The translations under genes and the position numbers were made by a program. Positions 45,416-56,201 of a stretch of 64,000 bases of DNA are shown in pieces. Origin of the DNA: Protea cynaroides. Taxonomy: Eukaryota; Streptophyta; Magnoliopsida; Proteales; Proteaceae. The first letter of the stretch is position 1, and each line of letters opens with the position of its first letter. The stretch lies in contig CM053270.1 in NCBI GenBank assembly GCA_028583415.1, positions 52,834,173 through 52,898,172 on the forward strand, given 5' to 3'. Below the pieces are notes generated by a model that saw only the letters and a list, made by a program, of their open reading frames with translations, made no database searches and had not been told where the DNA came from.

Positions 45416-46478
45416 TAGTTTAGGTCTTGTTCCCTCACCTTTACTTGATCGTAGATCCTCTTTCAAGCTTTATGAATCAACTATATATCGATATTATATC
45501 ACTAGAAGACCTAATCAAGTCGATAGAATTTAATTAGATTTAATTCTGACTTTAAAAAGCATGCTGTTAACTGGGGGTCGATGCTAGGGTCGGATGTTCC
45601 ATCGACCCTGGGTGCTACCACCTAGATTCTGGACTTCCCGAACACTGGGGGTCGATTGTCAGGGTCTGGTAGGGTCGATTGGCCATCGACCCCCCGTGCG
45701 ACCCCCCGTGGGTTTAGTCGAATTTTCATCCTACAGTCTATTCCTTCGTGTTTGGGTCCTATGGCTTACTTCTACAATCAATTACATACATATTCTATGG
45801 CTTAAAACCATAGTTTATTCACCAACATGATTTTTATGATTTTCCCCATGGTTTTTCATGAAAACTTAACCATGGATGGATGATTTGGGTTTCTCCTAGA
45901 TCATTCCCTCTTCACTATCTATTCTAAGGTCTATAGAATTACATGGAGATAGTACCCATACCTGAGAATTAGGCTTGTTTTTCTGAAGCCTTCTCTTTGA
46001 TCTTCTTCTCCACTTTCCTTCTTTTCTCTTTCTCTTCTCCTTCTCTTCTCTTTCTCTCAATCAAATTAGGGTTCTAAAAGGAGTGAAAGTGGCTTAGGGA
46101 CAGCCTATTTATAGAGTAGAAACTCCCAAAATAAGTCCCATTGAGATTAGGAAAGAATCCCATTGAAATTTGGAAAGTTCCTAATTCACGGTTTCTATCA
46201 GCAGACTGGGGGTCGATGAGGGGGTCGGAGATCCCGTCGACCCCTGGTTCTAAAATGTCTGACCCCCGGTTAAAAAACTCAGGGTCTGACTTTTATACTG
46301 GGGGGGTCTGACCCTGCCTAACTGGGTGTGCGACCCTCCCCCTATTTTTAGTGTTTTTGGGTCAGTTTAATACCTGGGATCGTGATCTCCCTCACGCACT
46401 TGATCCATTTGGCTCGACCATGATGGGTAGACCTGGTTCAAGGTGGTAAGACCGGGTTAGTTCGATACGGGTCTTACA
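45416..46478 (-). mobile_element. Truncated chromovirus LTR, closest to B2
   Basis: It matches the last 1.06 kb (+ strand) of the B2 LTR (57414-58472) almost base for base, much better than it matches the B1 LTR piece next to it. It ends GGGTCTTACA, the LTR terminus, and is followed immediately by GATAG and the remainder of the B1 LTR. Its left part is lost at the junction with the hAT relic. TATA box at 46106-46113 on the - strand. Confidence 0.8.
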
Positions 46479-47983
46479 GATAGAGCTAAGGCCCCCCGGC
46501 AGAGTCGAAGACTACACGGTCTAAGACCACCTCTCCTAATGCCGTACGACATAATAGTTCTGCTAAGGTAATGACGATACGATGATGTCAGTGGACAAAA
46601 CTTGAGTAGAGATAGAGCTAAAGTGCCCGGATCAAACACCGCATAACACCTCCCCTGATGCCCCACTCGCATCAAGTACACCAACTACACACAAACATTC
46701 ACATGTCTATTCCTAGCATCATCATCACCATCATGTTATAAATAAAATAGAATTAAATATGCATGAACATTAATAGCAGGAATATTGGATGACATGTTGA
46801 ATGCACATTACAAGCATACACGCATAGGATCAGTAATGGCATTGGACTCAAGAAAATAAAAATAGTTTATTATTAGCCAATTAGTTTAGGTCTTGTTCCC
46901 TCACCTTTGCTTGAGTGTAGATCTTCTTTCAAGCTCTAAGAATCACTTTTATATCAATAGGAAAACCTAAGAAGTCGATAGATTTTAGTTAGAAGTCATT
47001 CCGATAATTTTAGGCTTGCTGTTAAGCGAGGGTCGCAGGGTGGGTCGCAGGTAGGGTAGCAGTTTACTATGACCCCCAGGGTAGGGTCGATGCCAGGGTC
47101 GGATGTTCCATCGACCCTGGGTGCGACCACCCCATCCCTGGACTTCCCGAATGCTGGGGGTCGATCTTGTGGTCTGGTAGGGTCGATTCCCAATCGACCC
47201 CACGTGCGACCCCCCGTGGTTTGAGTTGAGAATTTCATTCTACAGTCCATTCTTTCATGTTTGAGTCCTATGGCTTACTTCCACAATCCATTCTATGCTT
47301 GTTCTATGGCTTAAAACTCTAGGTTTCTTCCTTACTTTACCTACCATGATTTCCTTCATGGATTTCATTGAAATCCTCTCATGGATGGATGATTTGGGTT
47401 TCTCCTAGATCATACCCTCTTCGTGAACTATTCTAAGGTCTTAAATCATTAATGGAAACATACCCATACCTTAGGTTTGCTGAGATTCAAAGGTTCTCTG
47501 AATTCTTCACTTTAGTCTTCTTCTCCAACTTTCCTTCTCTTCTCCTTCTCTTCTCTTTCTCTCACTTTCAACTAGGGTTTCAAAAGGAGTGAGAGAGGCT
47601 GAGGGACGTCCTATTTATAGAGGATAACCTCTCAAAATAAGTCCCATTGAGATTCGGAAAGAATCCCCTTGAAATTTGGAAAGTTTCCTATTTACGGTTT
47701 CTGTCGGCAAAGAGGGGGTCGATGAGGGGGTCGATGATCCCGTCGACCCTCAGGTCTAAATTGTCCGACCCCCAGTTAAAATATCAGGGGTCTGACTTCC
47801 TAATGAGGGGGGTCCAACCCTGCCTATCTTGGCATGCGACCCTACCCTTTATTTTATTATTTTTAGGTCAGTTTAATACCTAGTTTCGCTATTTCCTTCA
47901 CGTACTTGGTCCATTTGGCTCGACCATGATAGGTAGACCTGTTACAAGGTGATAAGACCGGTTAGTTCGATATGGGTCTTACA
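46479..47983 (-). repeat. B1 3' LTR, distal part
   Basis: It begins GATAGAGCTAAGGCC and ends GGGTCTTACA. It corresponds to the B2 LTR from about 57018 onward. TATA box at 47612-47619 on the - strand. The missing first part corresponds to 55376-56201. Confidence 0.8.
47612..47619 (-). promoter_or_regulatory. B1 LTR TATA box
   Basis: TATAAATA on the - strand, followed by GGACGTCC, the same arrangement as in the other LTR copies of this family. Confidence 0.6.
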
Positions 47984-50900
47984 ACTCCCCCCTGCTTATA
48001 AAAATTTCGTCTTCGAAATTATACATACCTTCCGAGTCGAATAGATGAGGGTATGGCTTTCGCATAGCATTCTCTTCTTCCCATGTGATTTCTTCTATAT
48101 CTCTGCTTCTCCAGGTGACTTTAACATAATAAATGTCACGGTTGCGTAGTCGTTGCACCTTTCGGCTGGTGATTTCAGTTGGTGCTACTTCGAATGTCAA
48201 ATCCTCCGTCAAATCAGGTAGATCTACTGTCAAAACGTGCGTTGGATCTCTGACATACTTCTTCAATAAGGAGATATGAAATACGTCATACACACTTGAC
48301 ATAGATGGTGGTAGTGCTAACTGGTAAGCCACTTTTCTACGCTTAGCTAGAATCTCATATGGTCCGACATATCTCAGACTTAGTTTTCCTTTCTGTCCGA
48401 ACAGTTTCAAACCTCGCATAGGTGACACTTTGAGGAATACCTTATCACCTACGGCGAATTCAAGGTCTCGGCGTCTAGTATCTGCATATTGCTTCTGACG
48501 ATTCTGAGCCGTTCTTACTCTTTCCTTGATAATGTCGACTACTCGACAAGTCTCTTCAATAAATTATTCTGGTCCAACAATACTACGTTCTCCAACTTCA
48601 TTCCAAAACAAAGGAGTTCGACACTTCCTGCCATACAGTGCTTCATAGGGTGACATCTGTATAGTAGCCTGATAGCTATTGTTATAAGCGAACTCAATCA
48701 GTGGTAACTTTTCATCCCATGATCCTTTAAAATCAATTACACAAGCTCGGAGCATGTCTTCTAGAATCTGAATGGTGCGCTTCGATTGTCCGTCTGTCTG
48801 AGGATGGAATGCAGTACTGAACTTCAATGTTGTACCCATAGCATTCTGCAATCCTTCCCAAAACTTTAAACTAAATCATGGATCTCTGTCGGAAACAATG
48901 CTTTCAGGTACACCGTGTAATCTAATAATATTATCCACATACAACTTAGCTAACCTCTTCAGTGTATACTGAGGTCGTATAGCTATAAATCGAGCCGTTT
49001 TAGTCAGTCGGTCTACAATCACCCAAACTGCGTCAACTACTCGGGGAGTCAATGGTAACCCTGTGACGAAGTCCATAGTGATGCAGTCCCATTTCCATGT
49101 TGGTTCTGGTAACGGCTGTAACAGCCCTGCTGGTCTTTGTCGTTCAGCCTTCACCTTCTGACAATTTAGGCATTGAGACACGTACTTGACTATATCTGCT
49201 TTCATTCCTCTCCACCAATATAATTTCTTTAGGTCATGATATATTTTTGTACTTTCAGGGTGTATCTAATAGGCGGTGGTATGGGCTTCCTTCATTAGTC
49301 GGTGTCTAATGTCCAAACTTTCTGTTTCAAGTACACATATTCTTCCTTTATACTTCAGTACCCTTTCATCATCTAAGGTGAACTCAGGAATAGTCCTACC
49401 TTTCTCAATGTCTTATTGTACCGTTCTTAGATAAGGGTCTGATTTAATCGCTGTTTTCACTTCATGTATATCGGGTACAATCTTCAATGTGGCGAACATA
49501 TTTACAAACCGATGGATAAACCCTTGGTTGGTTGATTCACCCGGTGCATCTATCACAAACTGCTCATTACCGTAATTGAATACTTTTCCGGTAGTACACA
49601 GTGCAGCAGTGGTGCTAACCTCCTCTCGAGACTTCATCATTGCCTTTCTACTCAGTGCGTCAGCAACCACATTAGCTTTCCCTGGATGATACTAGATATC
49701 ACAATCATAGTCTTTCAATAGTTCCAGCCATCTTCTTTGTCTCATATTCAACTCCTTCTGATTAAAGAGATAAGTAAGACTCTTATGATCTGATTTAATC
49801 TGAAATTTCTCTCCGTCCAAGTAATGTCTCCATATTTTGATAGCATGTACTATTGCCGCTAATTCCAAATCATGAGTGGGATAGTTCTTCTCATGTGTCT
49901 TCAATTGTCTTGAGGCATAAGCAATTACTTGTTCTCCTTGTATAAGTACACATCCTAATCCCAATCCTGATGCATCAGTGTACAAAATAAATGGCTGTCC
50001 TGGTATTGGAATGTCAAGATTGGAGCAGATATCAATCTAGCCTTCAATGTTTGGAAACTCTTCTCGTATTTATCAGTCCACACAAACTTTTCGCCCTTCT
50101 TAGTCAAACTGGTGAGAGGTACGGCAATTCGGGAATAGTCTTCCACAAATCGTCGATAATACCCAGCTAGACCTAAGAAACTTTTAATTTCTGCAACGCT
50201 CTACGGTGCTTCCCACTTCACAATAGCTTCTATCTTGCTAGGATCCACTTTAATTCCTTTAGTGGATACAACATGGCCTAGAAAAACGACTTCCTTTAGC
50301 CAAAACTCACACTTTGTAAATTTGGCGTAGAGCTTCTCCTTCCGTAATCGCTGCAGAGCGGCGTTTAGATTCTTTAAATGAGTTTCCTTGTCCTTGGAGC
50401 AGACCAATATATCATCGATGAATATAATAACCGACGTATCCAACATATCGTGGAATACCTGATTCATAATTTCCATAAAGGTTGCTGGTGCGTTCGTCAA
50501 TCCAAAAGACATGACTAAAAATTCATAATGTCTATATCTAGTCCTGAATGCTATCTTGGGAGTATCACCGTCCTTAATCTTCAACTGATGGTAGCCTGAC
50601 CGAAGATCGATCTTGGAGAATACTTTGGCACCTTGCAACTGATCGAACAGGTCATCGATCCGAGGCAATGGATACCGATTCTTGATTGTCAGTTTATTCA
50701 GTTCTCGGTAGTCGATACACAATCGAACACTACCATCCTTCTTCTTCACGAATAATACTGGCGCTCTCCATGGTGATATGCTAGGTCGGATGTAGCCCTT
50801 GTCCAGTAGTTCTTATAGTTGTACTTTTAATTCCTTCAATTCAGTAGGAGCCATTCGATAAGGTGCTTTAGATACTGGTGCGGCTCCGGGTATCAGATCT

Positions 50901-51500
50901 ATAACAAACTCTGTAGCGCGGTCGGGTGGTAGTCCTAGTAGTTCTTCAGGAAATACATCTGGATAGTCACGCACGACATCAATATCCTCCATTCGTGGTG
51001 CTTCTTTGGTAAGATCGACCATAGATACTAGATACCCAACTGCTCCTTTCTCAAGGCACTTCTTAGCCTTTAATGCAGAGAGTATGAGCTTTCGTTTACG
51101 GGGAAGTTTGGTTCCCAAAAAACTGAACTCTGGTCCTTCCTTGTCTTTAAATGTCAGCTTCTTTTCGGCACACAATAGGTTTGCAGAATGCCGAGCAAAC
51201 CAGTCCATTCCCAAGATGACGTTAAAGTCTACCATCTCAAGTTGGATCAAGGTTGCATCCAAAGTCTTCTCGTCAATAAGAACTGGACATGGTCCATAAC
51301 CTTTTTCTAATTCCACTTCTAATCCCATAGGTGATCATATAAGTAGTTTCTAGTCTAAGGATTTGAGGGGTAGATTTAGCTTCCTTCCAAATGACACAGA
51401 TATAAAAGAATGAGTAGCTCCTGAATCAAAGAGTACTCTGGTGGGAATGCCATTAATAGGTACGATACCTGTGATTTGTTTTGGTTTAGTCTACATGCTC
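47979..51500 (-). pseudogene. B1 pol relic: protease, RT, RNase H, integrase, chromodomain-like end
   Basis: Domains in order on the - strand: protease with FDSGATHSF (about 51440), followed by stops near 51355 and 51341; reverse transcriptase 50820-50200 with SKIDLRSGYHQ and the catalytic FIDDIL (about 50400); RNase H with YTDASGLGLGCVL (about 49980) and, after a TAG at 49692, YHPGKANVVADALSR; integrase zinc finger (H..H, CLNCQK at about 49165); integrase core with MDFVTGLP, a stop after SDRDP (48876) and EDMLRACVIDF; then 48428-47979, ending in a chromodomain-like tail (VQRLRNRDIYYVKVTWRS, EEITWEEENAMR). All catalytic residues seen are kept, but at least six stops or frameshifts disable it. 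Confidence 0.88.
47984..47999 (-). promoter_or_regulatory. B1 polypurine tract
   Basis: ATAAGCAGGGGGGAGT on the - strand directly before the LTR terminus TGTAAGACCC. It is also the last part of the pol reading frame, whose TAA stop lies in the first bases of the LTR. Confidence 0.75.
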
Positions 51501-51560
51501 ACATAATGTAACACAAAATGATAAGATTCAGGTCATACCTGTGACCACATTGGGCAATGC

Positions 51561-52803
51561 GACAGCATCCTCAGATGTAATCGCGTAAACTCTGCCTTGT
51601 TGTAGTTGTTTCTTGGGCTTAGGACATTCCTGGAAATAATGTCCCACTTGATTGCAATTATAGCATTTTAATCCTTCATTATTTGGCTTTTGTTGCTGTT
51701 GAGCTGCTGAAGTAGTCTTGGCTGCAACATTAAAACCTTGAGTACAGAAGGGTTTGAATACCTTGGTGTTCCCTCAGTTGTAAGAATTTCCAATTGACCT
51801 TTTGATTCCTCTATTTTGAGCAAGGTAGCTCTCTTTCTGGCTCGACTCTATCACTCGAGCAATTTGTACAGCTTCATTGTAGATTTTCTTTTCAAGTCCC
51901 AGAACATGTTCACGTATGCTTCCCCTAAGTCCCATGACGAACCTTCGGGTCTTTGTATCTTCCACTTGCATCCTGACTGGTGCAAAGAAAAACAGCTCCT
52001 CATAACGCTGTTGATATGCATCGACAATCATCTGTCCCTGATATAAACTCAGGAACTCCTTCTCCATAGAATCTCTGAAACTCCTAGAAAAATACTTCTC
52101 AAAGAATGCCTCCTTGTATATATCCCAAGTCAATTGGGGGTGATTTGTCATCAGATACGTCTGTGTGGACTTCCACCAGTGGTGTGCATTGCCTTTCAGC
52201 ATGAATGTTGCACACAATACCTTCTCTTCTTCATTCACCGTCATCATCGTGAAGTTTCTCTCCATCTCATCGATCCAATGTGCTGGCCACAACGGATCAG
52301 CTGGCTTACCACTATACTCCTTGGGCTTCATCTTCAAAAAACGCTCCACCAGTCTGGAGTGGTCTAGTTGATGCGAGACATAAGCCCCATACATAGGTGG
52401 TTGGTATTGATATCCACCTAGAGCTACTTCAGGGTTTTGTACTTGAGCCTGCTGATGGGAGTCTGAGGTGCGTGGGGTACTGTGTTACTTCCCCTTGGTA
52501 TTGTGCTTGCCTGTCCTGCTGGCATCGGTGTCGTCTGTACAGCCGGAAAAGTCATGCCTATGGCAGCTTGCATAGTAGCTTGTGCCTGTTGTATTTGCTG
52601 CAGCTGTTGGGCCAAATTCATTACGACTGTAGCCAGGTCTGTAGGTGGAGCTGGCAGATTTGTAGATTTGTCTGCCCATTAACTACGGACGGTGCCGTGT
52701 TTGGATTCTCCTGTGTTTCCAGGTATATATGGCTGTCTTCCCCCACAGGTGGTGGTGGTGGAATAGAGTTACGACTTTGTCTGGTCACTCTGCGTCCAGC
52801 CAT
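51561..52803 (-). pseudogene. B1 gag relic
   Basis: It starts MAGRR at 52803, matching the start of the B2 gag, and reads a Pro-rich segment, then shifts frame near 52630 into the Gln-rich segment MNLAQQLQQIQQAQATMQAA and again near 52430. 52394-51774 is the conserved Ty3/Gypsy gag core (DPLWPAHWIDEMERNF, EEEKVLCATFMLKG, WWKS). A stop (51774) precedes the zinc knuckle CYNCNQVGHYFQEC at about 51636-51677, whose Cys/His ligands are intact. Confidence 0.82.
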
Positions 52804-52939
52804 TATCTGTTCTGGTAGTGGGAATGCCTGAAAATCATAGAATATGTGAGGCAATCATTATATACTTCATTCTCATATTTAAATCCACTAACCAATGATA
52901 TTTTCAAATTTTTGCAGATCATTCTGTCAAAAATACTGT

Positions 52940-53165
52940 ATTTTTCAGTGCAGGGTCGATGGTGGGGGTCGATGGATGTTCGACCCTCAGGTATGCGACC
53001 CTAAAAATCACTGGTTCTTACCGAGAGCCGGGGGTCGATGAGGGGGTCGATGCATGTCCGACCCTGGGATCGACCCCTGGTTCTCTATCAGATCACTTAG
53101 AGCTGAGGGTCGATGAGGGGGTCGGAGGGGGGGTCGGATGTTTTGGTCGAATTCTCCGACCCTCG
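52940..53165. repeat. GGGTCGATG-rich leader repeat of B1
   Basis: Repeated GGGGTCGATG and CGACCCT words in the untranslated leader between gag and the antisense gene. The same motif family is found in the LTRs and in the B2 leader. Confidence 0.75.
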
Positions 53166-53319
53166 GACTAAAAATCAGGTTTTTAATCTCGATTTTGAAT
53201 CCATTTCTCATTGTTTCTCCTCCTTTCCGACTCGGCTCATCCCTCTGAGTTGCTACAGTGACAACTCCGACCCATTGGTATTTTTGCTTCTCATTTCGAC
53301 GTCAACTCCTCTTCTACAG

Positions 53320-53762
53320 GTATGTTCTCTACGGTTTCATGTTTTTAGGGTTTCTTAACTAGGTTTTTGCTCGTTTATATCGTTTTCTTCAAATTAAACT
53401 TTTTCCAACCGTAAAAATTCATTTTTTTATTGGGGGCTTTTGTTGTTGGTGACTCAATGGACGAAAGCCCTAAAAAATATTTGAGTTTTATCGGTTGGTT
53501 ATCGAAAAACTTGAAATTTCCCATTTTTCCCCTAATTTGTCGAGATTTTTGAATTTCTTGAAATTTCTTCAAATTCAACCTCTTTAGATGAAATTTCCAA
53601 CTGTATGAGTCTTGCAGGATCGTTTAGAATCTTTATAAGTCCTCCTGCCCACATGTATGGGTGAAAAGTAAGGCTTTTGACAAATTTATGTCATTATAAT
53701 GTCAAAATTTTTGGGTTTTTCATCTTTACTAAACCAGTATCTGTTTTTCTTTGTTTTTGCAG
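53320..53762 (+). other. Predicted 5' UTR intron of the B1 antisense gene
   Basis: CTACAG|GTATGT at 53319/53320 is a good donor and TTTTTGCAG ending at 53762 a good acceptor, placed six bases before the antisense start codon (exon 2 begins ATAGG and then ATG). The donor context is kept in B2 (CTACAG|GTATTT at about 63800), which supports its use. Confidence 0.55.
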
Positions 53763-53767
53763 ATAGG

Positions 53768-55099
53768 ATGGCTCGTACCAAAGTACCCAGGGTTCATGAC
53801 CCAGTCCGCTTCCGTTCTAACGAGGCTGAGGCACAGTATGCCGGCTACTCTCGTAAAAAGGTAGAGGGAGGTCGTCGGGTGGACTTGGCTAGCCTGGCCT
53901 TGTTCGATGTGGAGAGAGCTTTTGGTGACATGGGTTGGCTTCCTGTGATCACCTATGACGCCTGCACTCGGCCAGATTTGGTGAGACAGTTTTACTATAA
54001 TCTCCAAGTGGTGGGGGATTACAACGACACTGAGAGGGGTAGAGAGCTCCGGATCACTAACTACGTCAAAGGAGTCGAGATTTCTTTTGATTATCAGCAG
54101 CTAGCCGACTTGTTGGGCATTTCATACGACGGCCCCTTGGTGTTCTGTGCTCCTGGAGAGCCCCAGTTCTTTTCATTGGAGATGAGGGCTGAGATTGACC
54201 TTCAGATCATCAGAGAGGATCGCTGGGAGATGAAAGCGATCTACCTATGTCCAGAGCCTCAAGTGTACTGTAAGATTATTCAGCACAATTTGATACCTCA
54301 GAGTGGGCACTACGAGAGGATCTCCCAGTTGACCCAGTTCTTATTGTACTGTATCTGCACTAGGCAGCCTGTCTACCTCCCTTACATCATTAAGCAGACG
54401 ATGATCAGTGCCACATTTCCTAGTCATGCTGGCAACCTGCCTTATGGATGCATGATCTCTATGCTGCTTACCCGCCTGGGTGTTGACATGGTGGATGAGA
54501 GGATTCAGGAGAAATCCTTCTCATCACCTCTAGATTGGGAGGCCATCTGTAAGATGGGCATGCGGGATGCCCAGGTCAGCAATGATGAGAGGAACGCTCT
54601 GGTGCGTCCATGTACTCGAGTGGAGATGGCTGATGCTGAGGCAGCAGCAGCAGCCGCTGGAGCAGGGGTTCATGGGGGTGATGATGATCGTTTATACATG
54701 GATGTGGATTCCATACCTCCTCCATCACCTACTCATGCTACGGGAGCTGGTCCTTCTTATGCAGCTGGTCCTTCAGACCATCCTTCTGATGACATGATGG
54801 GGATATTGCATGAGATCATAGAGGCTCAGCGCATGTCTGATCTGAGGATGGGAGAGTTTCTAGATGCTCAGCGCATGTCAGATCAGCGGGTAGGAAAGCT
54901 TCTGGATGCTTAGCGCATGTTGGATCAGCGGGTAGGAGAGCTTCTGGATGCTCAGCGCGTGACTGACTAGTTGGTGGCTGATCTCACAGCTAGTCTCCAG
55001 ACGACCCAGACTCAGATAGCTTGGTTGACTAGAGTCTATGCTGAGGATTATGATAGAGACCGCGAGGCACCGCCTCCCCCATCACCTCCAGCTTCCTGA
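53768..55099 (+). pseudogene. Antisense ORF of B1, putative plant transposon protein
   Basis: It reads opposite to gag-pol, between the B1 5' LTR and gag. It is open for 381 codons (ATG at 53768 to TAG at 54911). The same frame, with a second TAG at 54968, reaches TGA at 55097-55099 (443 codons). Features: a basic start; a globular part with RQFYYNL, VKGVEISFDYQQLADLLGI, YERISQLTQFLLYCIC, YIIKQT and LLTRLGVDM, which I recognise as the type annotated as putative plant transposon protein in retrotransposon-associated ORFs; Ala- and Pro-rich linkers; about four 17-18-residue repeats (DAQRMSDQRVG) likely to form a coiled coil; a Pro-rich end. Both TAGs replace CAG within or just after the repeats. 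Function unknown. Confidence 0.75.
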
Positions 55100-55360
55100 T
55101 GTATTTTTTTTTTTTGTACTTCTGAGTAACTGTTCGGGTTGTGGACTGTACTCTGCTTAGACTTGTATATATATAAGTTTGTTCTTCCTTTGAATGTATA
55201 TAAATTTATTTCTCATTTAATAGATGCATTATTCTCTTTCAATTTTGTCTCAAACAACACAGATGCTTATAGTGTGTTATTATTACAGTTTTTAAATTTT
55301 ATCCTATCTCAGTTCACAACTTTTGTGGTAGTATACTGGTTTACAAGACAGGGCCTGAGA

Positions 55361-55372
55361 GCTCTGATACCA
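55361..55372 (-). promoter_or_regulatory. B1 primer-binding site (initiator tRNA-Met)
   Basis: GCTCTGATACCA on the + strand is the complement of TGGTATCAGAGC, standing three bases from the LTR edge. Confidence 0.88.
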
Positions 55373-55375
55373 AGT

Positions 55376-56201
55376 TATCACACTCCAATTTCGTACTATT
55401 CAGAATGGTGTGATGAACCACTAATAAACCAACGGTTCAACTAGGATCTCTAATAGGCTGTGTCCTTTTAAAATAAACCATACACATCCATAACCATAAT
55501 CAAAATAAATACACAATAACGGAAGTCTTAATAATAAATGAACTGAGGAATCTAATTGTGATAATCATAAATAAAATATCAAATTATATTGTATTAACCG
55601 AGACATAAATAAATAAAATATCAATTACATTTCCTTAATAGTTCAAATAAAAATCTAATAAAAAATGCATGAGTTGCACTCGCATGAAGAGTCATGCGCC
55701 TCCACTATGTCTTCAGCCTCCATTGCAGCAACGTGCTCGTACACAGGAGCATTCATATAGTCTTCCACAGTGGTACCTGCATCATCAACTAAAAATATTC
55801 AACGTCGAAAGGGTGAGCACACAATACGGCTCAGTGAGCAAACAAAACAATGCAACAAATATATGCATGCATTCAATTCATATCTGTGGTCTGGTATATA
55901 AGTTTGCAATGTGCTATAGAAAGGTTCGGTGGCCGCCTCACCTCTATACACAGGGTGTGTAAGCCCACCCAACGGATCAAACACCATTGTCGTCCACATC
56001 CACCCCAACATGGAATAGAGATAGAGTTAAAGTGTCCGGATCAAACACCGCACAACTCCTCCCCTGATGCCCTACCCATACCAACACGTAAGCCCCTGCT
56101 AGTGAGGGATTGCAAACTGGGCTCGCGACTAACCAATCCTAATGTCAAACAGTGTATCCAAGGTCTCACCCCAGCATCCCTCAATACGTCCATAGAGATA
56201 G
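55376..56201 (-). repeat. B1 5' LTR, proximal part, interrupted by B2
   Basis: It starts TATCACACTCC (an altered TGTCACAC terminus) and matches the first 820 bp of the B2 LTR. It stops at CATAGAGATAG, where the B2 terminus TGTCACACC follows at 56202. Confidence 0.82.

Larger units (their letters stand above)
46479..56201 (-). mobile_element. Element B1: Ty3/Gypsy chromovirus-like retrotransposon
   Basis: Order on the - strand: 5' LTR part (56201-55376), primer-binding site (55372-55361), an antisense gene (55099-53320), gag (52803-), pol, polypurine tract (47999-47984), 3' LTR part (47983-46479). Both LTRs are incomplete: the 5' one has only the part up to GATAG and the 3' one only the part from GATAG on. 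Integrase ends in a chromodomain-like tail, which together with the long LTR (about 2.3 kb when the parts are added) suggests the Tekay/Del group; that assignment is inference. Several stops and frameshifts make it defective. Confidence 0.85.
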
